From positions 1 to 11,835 of the forward strand of contig JAHHSH010000050.1 in the NCBI GenBank assembly GCA_020025345.1: a DNA stretch of 11,835 bases. The letters are read 5' to 3'. This DNA comes from Oscillospiraceae bacterium. Its GTDB lineage: Bacteria; Bacillota; Clostridia; Oscillospirales; Oscillospiraceae. The translations under genes and the position numbers were made by a program. Positions 6,232 to 11,835 of the stretch are shown in pieces. Under the pieces are notes generated by a model. That model ran no database searches, was not told the DNA's origin, and saw nothing but the letters and a program-made list of their open reading frames with translations. Every line of letters begins with the position of its first letter. Within the stretch, counting starts at the first letter, position 1.

Positions 6232-6915
6232 ATGATCCGATTGACTGATGTAAAAAAGACATATGATAACGGAACGAAAGCCCTGCAGGGCATTTCTTTC
6301 ACTATAGAAGACGGAGAATTTGTGTTTTTGGTAGGCCCTTCCGGCAGCGGAAAGTCCACCATTATCAAGCTTTTGACCGGTGAGGTAGAGCCTACAGCGG
6401 GCCGCGTGATGATCAACGGCTTCTCCATGAGCCGTATCTCTAACCGCCAAATTCCCTATATGCGCCGTACCATCGGCGTTATTTTTCAGGATTTCCGTCT
6501 GATTTCCAATAAGACGGTGTTTGACAATCTGAGCCTTGCCATGCACGCCGTGGGCGCCTCTGCAAAGGAGATCCAGAGCCGCATTCCCTATGTGCTGGAT
6601 CTGGTAGGACTTTCGGGCAAGGCGAAGCGCTTCCCCGATGAGTTGTCCGGCGGTGAGCAGCAGCGTGTGGCCATTGCCCGCGCGCTGGTGAACAATCCCA
6701 GTACCATCGTGGCTGACGAGCCTACCGGAAATCTGGACCCCAACCGCTCGATGGAGATCATGACGCTGCTGGAACGCATCAACGCTCTAGGAACCACGGT
6801 GGTGGTAGTGACGCACGAGAAGGGCCTTGTGAATCACTTTGATAAGCGCGTAATTATGATCAGCGACGGTGTTGTGGCCGGCGATGGCATGGGAACCTAT
6901 GAGGTGCGGGAATGA
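6232..6915 (+). CDS. ftsE: Cell division ATP-binding protein FtsE
   Basis: The ATPase subunit of the FtsEX complex, which sits on the inner face of the membrane and transmits ATP hydrolysis through FtsX to a peptidoglycan hydrolase outside. It has 227 residues, the usual length. All ABC ATPase motifs are intact: Walker A GPSGSGKST (35-43), Q-loop Gln86 in VIFQDFRLI, signature LSGGEQQR (138-145), Walker B TIVADE (158-163) with Glu163, the D-loop GNLDP, and switch His195. I chose ATG 6232, giving the family-typical start MIRLTDVKKTY, because GAGGT (6222-6226) lies 5 bases upstream. The in-frame ATG at 6220 overlaps that site and has no properly spaced one of its own. The stop overlaps the ftsX start by 4 bases, so the two are translationally coupled. 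Confidence 0.96.
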   Translation: MIRLTDVKKTYDNGTKALQGISFTIEDGEFVFLVGPSGSGKSTIIKLLTGEVEPTAGRVMINGFSMSRISNRQIPYMRRTIGVIFQDFRLISNKTVFDNLSLAMHAVGASAKEIQSRIPYVLDLVGLSGKAKRFPDELSGGEQQRVAIARALVNNPSTIVADEPTGNLDPNRSMEIMTLLERINALGTTVVVVTHEKGLVNHFDKRVIMISDGVVAGDGMGTYEVRE

Positions 6916-7796
6916 AACATAATTTTTCTTACTTTTTTAAGGAGGGCGTGGGAAACATGTTCTCCCACGGCTTTATGTCGTTTGCAGCCATCGGCGTAAC
7001 GGTGGCATGTTTGCTGATTATGGGTACCTTTTCTCTGGTGGCCTACGATTTGAATGAGAATCTGAAGGATCTGCAGCGGGAGAACGCTGTGCTTGCCTTT
7101 GTAGACGAGAATTTGACCGATGCGGAGGCCCGGGGCCTGCAGCCTAAGCTGGAGAGCCTGCCCGGTGTGGCGGACTGCACATTCGTTTCACGCGAAGAGG
7201 CGCGGGACGACTATGTAGAGAGCTATGATGAAAATGATCTCTATGAGGATCTGGATGCGGAGATTTTCCGTCACCGCTATGTGATCCACATGACGGATCT
7301 GAGCGCTATGGACGATTTGCGTGGGACGCTGGAGCAGGTAGAAGGCATCGTGAAAGTGCGCGCGGATGAGGCTATTTCCAACGGCTTTATCACCATGCGC
7401 AACATTGCCGGCGTCATCAGTGTGGCGCTGATTGCTGTGCTGCTGATCGTGTCCATTTTCATCATGTCCAATACGATCAAGCTGACCACCTTTGATCGCC
7501 GCGATGAGATTGCGATTATGAAGATGGTGGGCGCAACCGACAGCTTTATCCGATGGCCTTTCGTCTATGAGGGCCTGCTGCTGGGTATTACCGGCGCGGT
7601 GGTGGCCTTCGGTCTGCAGTGGCTGCTGTACACCGGTATGGTAAATGGCGTTAAGTCTTCTGATACGCTGCAGCTGCTGAGCATGATTCCCTTTTCCAGT
7701 ATCTGGCTGCCGGTGGCTCTGGTGTTTGTGGCAGTCGGTATTCTGGTAGGTGTGGGCGGCAGCTTGACCGCCATCCGTAAATTCCTGCGCGTATAA
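6912..7796 (+). CDS. ftsX: Cell division membrane protein FtsX
   Basis: The membrane subunit of FtsEX. It has 294 residues with the usual four-helix topology: TM1 at about 24-44, an extracellular loop at about 48-163 that normally contacts the hydrolase client, TM2 at about 164-187, TM3 at about 213-235 and TM4 at about 262-285. The cytoplasmic N terminus (YFFKEGVGNMFSHGFMSFAA) matches the Gram-positive family. The segment between TM2 and TM3 (NTIKLTTFDRRDEIAIMKMV, then GATDSFIRWPFVYEG) is the conserved region that docks with FtsE. The external loop is very acidic (for example ESYDENDLYEDLDAE). The ATG overlaps the ftsE stop as ATGA, with GAGGTG at 6901-6906 as ribosome binding site. Its TAA is embedded in the ribosome binding site of the next gene, which supports a single operon. 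Confidence 0.95.
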   Translation: MKHNFSYFFKEGVGNMFSHGFMSFAAIGVTVACLLIMGTFSLVAYDLNENLKDLQRENAVLAFVDENLTDAEARGLQPKLESLPGVADCTFVSREEARDDYVESYDENDLYEDLDAEIFRHRYVIHMTDLSAMDDLRGTLEQVEGIVKVRADEAISNGFITMRNIAGVISVALIAVLLIVSIFIMSNTIKLTTFDRRDEIAIMKMVGATDSFIRWPFVYEGLLLGITGAVVAFGLQWLLYTGMVNGVKSSDTLQLLSMIPFSSIWLPVALVFVAVGILVGVGGSLTAIRKFLRV

Positions 7797-7806
7797 GGAG
7801 GACTGC

Positions 7807-8988
7807 ATGAAAAAAAGCAAAAGAGTATTCAGCCTTCTGATGGCTGTGTGCATGGTTGCGTCACTGGCACTGACCGCGGCACCTGTGAGAGCGTATGCCA
7901 GTTCTGTTGACGAGTGGAACCAGCAGCTGGCAGACTCCGAGGCAAAGCTGGATGAGCTGCAGAAAAAAATCGATGCGGCCAAGAAGGAAAAGGACAAGGC
8001 ACTGGAAGCTAAGAACCTATTGGATCAGCGTAATGAGGTGCTGGAAGATCAGATCACTACGGTAAAAGCGCAGATCGAGGAAACCGAAAAGCGCATCGAG
8101 GAGAACGAGGCGCAGGAAAAGGAACAGTACGAGATCTTTTGTAAGCAGGTGCGGCAGGAGGAGGAACGGGGTACCGTATCCTACTGGTCGGTGCTTTTCA
8201 AGGCAACCGACTTTGCAGACCTGCTGAGCCGCATTGATTTTATCAACGAGATCATGGAGCATGATCAGCGGGTCATCAATGATCTGCAGGCACTGCGTGT
8301 CCAGCTGACCAAGGATAGAGAGGCACTGGAGGAACAGAAGACGGTTCTTGCCAACAGCCAGGCAGAGCTGGAAGCACAGATCGCAGAGGCCAACAACATT
8401 GTCAATGATCTCTCTTCCACGGCAGAGGGATTGCAGAAGCTGTACGACGATGAAGAAGCCGAGGGTGAACGTATCCAGCAGCAGATTGATGACTATTATA
8501 GTCAGCACGGTGATGTCGGCGGCGGAGGAACTTCCGGCGGCCCCAATGATACCAGCACCCAGGACGGCGTGCTGAGCGGTTTGATCTGGCCTACCAACCA
8601 GACCCGATACATCACCTCCAAGTTCGGTTACCGTGATGCGCCCGTCGCCGGTGCGTCCAGCTATCACCCCGGTATTGATATCGGCGTACCTTACGGTACA
8701 GACATCTACGCCTGCCAAGACGGCGTGGTCATTCAGGCAGGCTGGAACGGTGGATACGGCATCAGTGTTATCATTGCCCATCCCAACGGTATCGCTACCC
8801 TCTATGGACATATGTGCGATTGGCAGGTGAGCGAGGGACAGACTGTCTCCCGCGGACAGGTGATTGGCCTTGTCGGCTCTACCGGCTTCTCCTCCGGCCC
8901 CCATATTCATCTGGAGGTTCGTATCAACGGTACCCGTGTGGATCCGCTCTCCTATCTGGATGGCAACTATATTCCCTATTGGGACTAA
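7807..8988 (+). CDS. Secreted coiled-coil M23 (LytM) peptidoglycan endopeptidase, likely FtsEX client
   Basis: A 393-residue exported protein. Its signal peptide spans about residues 1-31 (KKSKR, a hydrophobic core, then a likely cut after AYA). A long coiled coil follows at about 33-235, rich in Glu, Lys, Gln and Leu. A Gly/Ser-rich linker (about 238-255, GGGGTSGG) leads to a C-terminal M23 domain. The zinc and active-site residues all appear present: His287 and Asp291 in HPGIDIG, His335 in LYGHM, and His366 and His368 in HIHLEV. The build is that of EnvC from Gram-negatives, but EnvC lacks intact zinc ligands and only activates amidases; this protein should cut peptidoglycan cross-bridges itself. 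That is inference. AAGGAGG (7795-7801) overlaps the ftsX stop and fixes the ATG. The coiled coil is the expected contact for the FtsX external loop. A terminator follows. Confidence 0.92.
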   Translation: MKKSKRVFSLLMAVCMVASLALTAAPVRAYASSVDEWNQQLADSEAKLDELQKKIDAAKKEKDKALEAKNLLDQRNEVLEDQITTVKAQIEETEKRIEENEAQEKEQYEIFCKQVRQEEERGTVSYWSVLFKATDFADLLSRIDFINEIMEHDQRVINDLQALRVQLTKDREALEEQKTVLANSQAELEAQIAEANNIVNDLSSTAEGLQKLYDDEEAEGERIQQQIDDYYSQHGDVGGGGTSGGPNDTSTQDGVLSGLIWPTNQTRYITSKFGYRDAPVAGASSYHPGIDIGVPYGTDIYACQDGVVIQAGWNGGYGISVIIAHPNGIATLYGHMCDWQVSEGQTVSRGQVIGLVGSTGFSSGPHIHLEVRINGTRVDPLSYLDGNYIPYWD

Positions 8989-9001
8989 AAGGCATATCCT
9001 G

Positions 9002-9038
9002 CACCCCTGCGCCATAGATTGGCGCGGGGGTGTTTTTT
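9002..9038 (+). terminator. Intrinsic terminator after the M23 peptidase gene
   Basis: CACCCCTGCGCCA (9002-9014) pairs with TGGCGCGGGGGTG (9020-9032) around TAGAT. This is a 13-base-pair stem with one T-G wobble, followed by six T residues (9033-9038). It begins 14 bases after the stop codon. Confidence 0.93.
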
Positions 9039-9086
9039 GTGTGGGGCTATCTTATTTGGCATGAAGATGGAGTAAAAGGGCAGCTG

Positions 9087-9719
9087 GTGGAAAAAAATAT
9101 TGCAGGTGTGCGCTTCCTTACCTTGGAAACAGGTGCGCCGGAGCGCTTTTGGGGGCGCCGCCGACTGCGTCGGCAGATGGAAGCAATGTACGATGCCGGT
9201 GTCCGGCGCGTAGTGCGGCAGGGAGCAGTGCCTGCCGGGCTGCTGCGTGAGTTCGGTATGGCCGGCGTGGACGTTGCACCATTGCGGCAGGCGCTGCTGC
9301 CGCAAATGCTGGATTGGACGGAGACAGCGTGGCAAATTCCGCTTGAGAGCGGATGCGTGCGTCTGTGCGCCGAGGAAACGGATCGCCGCGTATGGAGAGC
9401 TGCGGATATGCTTGCACATCGTGTGCGCTATATAGAGCTGGATACAGGGCGGGGAGAAGATGCACTGGCCTCCGAGCTGCGACGCCGCTACGGTTTGGGG
9501 AGCGGCGGGTGTCCGATTCTGGAGGTCTGTCTGGCTCGTCGCCCGCGCGGTGGCTGTCCTGTGCTGCTGGCAGGGACAGGCTGCGGAGGAGGGCAGGTGG
9601 TGCGATGGCAGATGCAGGGTATGGAAGAAGTGCCGGAAGAGCTGCTTGCAGCGCTTTTCCAGTCTGAAAAATTGGAAAAAGAGGCCGTGAAGATAAAATC
9701 TGTGGAATTCCGCGCTTGA
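9087..9719 (+). CDS. Uncharacterised Arg-rich protein
   Basis: I do not recognise this protein. With the GTG start at 9087 it has 210 residues, no signal peptide and no membrane helix, so it is probably cytoplasmic. It begins VEKNIAGVRFLTLETGAPER and continues with an Arg-rich helix (FWGRRRLRRQMEAMYDAGVRR). Six Cys cluster in the second half, in CVRLC, GGCPILEVC and GGCPVLLAGTGC. The stretch ALASELRRRYGL has an alternating helix/strand look that may be Rossmann-like, but no catalytic motif is visible. The start is uncertain: GTG 9087 has AAAAGGG (9074-9080) upstream, while GTG 9039 in the same frame lies 6 bases after GGGGGTG inside the preceding terminator stem. No in-frame ATG exists before about 9180. 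Codon use is richer in GCG, CGC and GGG than in the neighbours, suggesting low expression or different ancestry. No promoter was seen. Its stop overlaps the greA promoter. Confidence 0.62.
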   Translation: MEKNIAGVRFLTLETGAPERFWGRRRLRRQMEAMYDAGVRRVVRQGAVPAGLLREFGMAGVDVAPLRQALLPQMLDWTETAWQIPLESGCVRLCAEETDRRVWRAADMLAHRVRYIELDTGRGEDALASELRRRYGLGSGGCPILEVCLARRPRGGCPVLLAGTGCGGGQVVRWQMQGMEEVPEELLAALFQSEKLEKEAVKIKSVEFRA

Positions 9720-9744
9720 CAGGTGCAAGGAAACTCTCTATAAT
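9716..9744 (+). promoter_or_regulatory. Perfect consensus sigma-A promoter for greA-lysS
   Basis: TTGACA (9716-9721) and TATAAT (9739-9744) are both perfect matches, separated by the ideal 17 bases. The -35 contains the TGA stop of the preceding gene (9717-9719). Transcription should start near 9751, which places the ATG at 9750 too early to be the greA start. Confidence 0.93.
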
Positions 9745-9772
9745 GCAACATGATATATAATAGAATAAGTAT

Positions 9773-9798
9773 CGGTATGTTCCGACAGGGGCATACTG
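9773..9798 (+). promoter_or_regulatory. Hairpin in the greA leader
   Basis: GTATGTTCC (9775-9783) pairs with GGGGCATAC (9788-9796) through seven Watson-Crick pairs and two wobbles, loop GACA, and extends by two outer pairs. No T-run follows. It lies between the predicted transcription start and the greA ribosome binding site and could tune translation or mRNA stability. No known riboswitch is recognised. Confidence 0.42.
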
Positions 9799-9818
9799 TT
9801 GGAAAGGAAGCAGGAATT

Positions 9819-10295
9819 ATGGAAAAAGAATTCAAGATGAGCCAAAAGCGGTACGATGAGTTGAAGGCAGAACTGCAGTATAACAAAACGACCCGTGCCG
9901 ATGAGATCGCGGAGCTGATCAAAGAGGCCCGCGGCTTTGGTGACCTGTCCGAGAACAGTGAGTATGACGAGGCTAAGAACGAGCAGGGCAAGCTCTATTC
10001 CCGCATTGCAGAGATCGAGGAGATCCTTCTCCATGCTGTCATCGTGGATGAGAGCGAGGCCGATATCAATAAGATCTCGATCGGCTGCAGCGTTACTGTC
10101 ACCAACCTTGCCAACGGCAAGAAGATGGCTCCCTATAAGATTGTCGGTTCTCAGGAGGCAGATGTAATGCATCGCGCCATTTCTGAGGATTCCCCCTTCG
10201 GCAAGGCTCTGATCGGCGCCAAGGTGGGCGAGGAAGTCAGCGTAGAAGCCCCTGCGGGCACCATCCGTTACCGTGTCGAGGCCATTGAGCGGTAA
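9819..10295 (+). CDS. greA: Transcription elongation factor GreA
   Basis: GreA enters the secondary channel of RNA polymerase and stimulates cleavage of backtracked RNA, rescuing stalled elongation complexes. With the start at ATG 9819 it has 158 residues, the standard family length. The N-terminal coiled-coil domain (about 1-80) carries the tip motif GDLSENSEYDEAKNEQ, with the acidic pair Asp42 and Glu45 that holds the catalytic Mg. The C-terminal FKBP-like globular domain includes ISEDSPFGKALIGAKVGEEV. AAGGAAG (9804-9810) lies 8 bases before this ATG. An in-frame ATG at 9750 would add 23 non-family residues and lies at the transcription start, so it is rejected. lysS starts 23 bases after the stop, so the two are co-transcribed from the promoter at 9716-9744. 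Confidence 0.97.
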   Translation: MEKEFKMSQKRYDELKAELQYNKTTRADEIAELIKEARGFGDLSENSEYDEAKNEQGKLYSRIAEIEEILLHAVIVDESEADINKISIGCSVTVTNLANGKKMAPYKIVGSQEADVMHRAISEDSPFGKALIGAKVGEEVSVEAPAGTIRYRVEAIER

Positions 10296-10318
10296 CGATA
10301 GATAGAAAGGAGAACAAG

Positions 10319-11835
10319 ATGGGAGAGCAGACCACAAATCGGGAGCAGGAACTCAGCGAGATTCTGCAGATCCGTAGAGATAAGCTCAAGGCGTTGCAGG
10401 ATGCACATATGGATCCTTTTGAGGTAACTCGTTTTGAAGTTTCCCACCACGCCCAGGAGATCAAGGAACAGTTTGACGCACTGGAGGGACAGGAGATCAC
10501 CATTGCCGGCCGCCTTATGTCTAAGCGCGGCATGGGTAAGGTTTCTTTCTGCGATCTGCAGGATAAGAGCGGCCGCATCCAGCTCTACGCCCGTAAGGAC
10601 GAGATGGATGAGGAGACCTATAATCGTTTTAAGAAATATGATATCGGTGATATCGTGGGCGTCCACGGCGAGGTGTTCCGCACCCAGCGCGGTGAGATGA
10701 GCGTCCGGGCCAAGGACATTGAGCTGCTGAGCAAGTCTCTGCGTCCTCTGCCGGAGAAGTTCCACGGTTTGACCGATAAGGAGCTGCGCTATCGTCAGCG
10801 GTATGTGGATCTCATTATGAATGCCGACTCCCGCCGTAACTTCGAGATTCGCAGTAAGTTCGTTTCCTATCTGCGCAAGTTCTTGGACAACCGTGGTTAC
10901 ATGGAGGTAGAGACGCCTGTTCTGAACAGCATCTCCGGCGGTGCTACCGCCCGTCCCTTCATCACCCACCACAATGCGCTGGATATCGATATGTATATGC
11001 GCATCGCCACGGAGTTGCACCTGAAGCGCCTGATCGTGGGCGGTCTGGAGCGCGTGTACGAGGTGGGCCGTATCTTCCGTAACGAGGGTATGGATACCAA
11101 GCATAACCCGGAGTTCACCACGGTGGAGCTCTATGAGGCCTATACCGACTTCCACGGTATGATGGATCTTTTTGAGGAGCTGCTGTCCGGTGCCGCTATG
11201 GAAATTTTGGGCACCTACGACGTGGAGTGGTTGGGCGAGAAGATCTCTCTTGCCCCCGGTTTCCGCCGTCTGACCATGGCCGACGCCGTTAAGGAGTATC
11301 TGGGCGTGGACTTCATGGCGATCAATGATGACGCTGAGGCTGTGGCTGCTGCCGTGGCTGCCGGTGTGGATATGGAGGGCGTGGAGCCCACTTGGGGTAA
11401 TGCCCTCTACGAGTGCTTCGACCAGAAGGTGGAGGAGAAGATGATCCAGCCCACCTTCATCACCATGCACCCGGTGGACGTGTCCCCCCTGGCAAAGCGC
11501 AGCCCTGCCGATCCCCGTCTGACCGAGCGCTTCGAGCTGTTTATCTGCCGCAGTGAGATGGGTAACGCCTTCTCCGAGCTGAACGATCCCATCGACCAGT
11601 ACGAGCGGTTCAAGAAGCAGGTGGAGTTGCGTGAGAAGGGCGATGACGAGGCCGGTATGATGGATGAAGATTTCGTCATGGCACTGGAGTACGGTATGCC
11701 TCCCACGGGCGGCTTGGGCATCGGTATCGACCGCTGCGCCATGATGCTGTGCGGCACCGATTCCATCCGCGACGTGATTTTGTTCCCCACAATGAAACCC
11801 CTGGATGATGTAAAGAAGAAAAATGATGTACAGAA
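10319..11835 (+). CDS. lysS: Lysyl-tRNA synthetase, class II (3' end outside the window)
   Basis: Charges tRNA-Lys with lysine in the cytoplasm. 505 codons are visible and the frame is still open at the right edge. The N-terminal OB-fold anticodon-binding domain (about 55-150) includes the GRLMSKRGMGKVSFCDLQD segment. The class II catalytic core has motif 1 around FLDNRGYMEVETPVL, motif 2 RIFRNEGMDTKHNPEFT starting at Arg251, and motif 3 GGLGIGIDR (464-472). The usual family end, DVILFPTMKP, is followed by a charged tail (LDDVKKKNDVQ), so a short C-terminal extension probably lies beyond the window. The ATG follows AAAGGAGA (10306-10313) by 5 bases. No promoter is seen in the 23-base gap after greA. 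No truncation or missing catalytic motif is visible. Confidence 0.97.
   Translation, partial: MGEQTTNREQELSEILQIRRDKLKALQDAHMDPFEVTRFEVSHHAQEIKEQFDALEGQEITIAGRLMSKRGMGKVSFCDLQDKSGRIQLYARKDEMDEETYNRFKKYDIGDIVGVHGEVFRTQRGEMSVRAKDIELLSKSLRPLPEKFHGLTDKELRYRQRYVDLIMNADSRRNFEIRSKFVSYLRKFLDNRGYMEVETPVLNSISGGATARPFITHHNALDIDMYMRIATELHLKRLIVGGLERVYEVGRIFRNEGMDTKHNPEFTTVELYEAYTDFHGMMDLFEELLSGAAMEILGTYDVEWLGEKISLAPGFRRLTMADAVKEYLGVDFMAINDDAEAVAAAVAAGVDMEGVEPTWGNALYECFDQKVEEKMIQPTFITMHPVDVSPLAKRSPADPRLTERFELFICRSEMGNAFSELNDPIDQYERFKKQVELREKGDDEAGMMDEDFVMALEYGMPPTGGLGIGIDRCAMMLCGTDSIRDVILFPTMKPLDDVKKKNDVQ

Noticed and set aside
9756..9761. Second TATAAT just downstream of the greA promoter
   Set aside because: No -35 element lies at the right distance (9733-9738 reads ACTCTC). 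It falls at the predicted start of the transcript.
9750..9818. 23-residue N-terminal extension of GreA
   Set aside because: The ATG at 9750 coincides with the predicted transcription start and has no ribosome binding site. Starting at 9819 gives the exact family length.
10268..11470. 400-codon open frame on the minus strand opposite lysS
   Set aside because: Shadow of lysS caused by codon bias. The product is His/Leu/Gln-rich and the plus-strand gene is unambiguous.
1..11835. Mobile element, CRISPR array or defence system
   Set aside because: No transposase, integrase, phage or Cas-like protein, no array of regularly spaced repeats, and no paired terminal repeats were seen. The gene content is conserved housekeeping.

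Overview
The window reads as core chromosome of a moderately GC-rich Firmicute. A gut Clostridia member of the Oscillospiraceae type (Oscillibacter/Flavonifractor-like) is my best guess. That rests on the fusA-tuf order, the short ACT-domain SerA, the DUF4830 lipoprotein, the CdaR/PucR regulator beside ftsEX, and the strong AAGGAGG-type ribosome binding sites. It is an inference from gene content, not a database match. I see no phage, insertion sequence, CRISPR array, tRNA or rRNA.

Layout: (1) 1-2063 is the end of the str operon: the 3' part of fusA (EF-G), then tuf (EF-Tu) closed by a strong intrinsic terminator. (2) 2064-2314 is non-coding. It holds two further inverted repeats, a near-consensus promoter and a leader with two hairpins ahead of serA. 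(3) serA (2315-3481) converges on a minus-strand DUF4830 lipoprotein gene (3529-3987), with a terminator hairpin between them. (4) A 16S rRNA pseudouridine synthase of the RsuA family (4061-4816) is divergent from the lipoprotein gene. (5) A CdaR/PucR-type regulator (4929-6023) has its own promoter and terminator. (6) ftsE-ftsX-M23 peptidase (6232-8988) is a tightly packed operon with its own promoter and terminator. (7) An unrecognised Arg/Cys-containing protein (about 9087-9719) comes next. (8) A consensus promoter overlapping that gene's stop codon drives greA-lysS, and lysS runs off the right edge.

How the genes work together: EF-G and EF-Tu drive translation elongation, the RsuA-type enzyme modifies the small-subunit rRNA, LysRS charges tRNA, and GreA rescues backtracked RNA polymerase. 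SerA feeds serine synthesis. FtsE and FtsX form an ABC-type complex that, in other bacteria, gates a coiled-coil peptidoglycan hydrolase. Here the likely client is encoded directly downstream and keeps all the zinc ligands of an active M23 endopeptidase.

Most of the window is ordinary housekeeping DNA. The points most worth a second look are the structured serA leader, the unrecognised gene at 9087-9719 whose 5' end runs into a terminator, and the FtsEX client. I found no convincing evidence of a previously undescribed multi-gene system.
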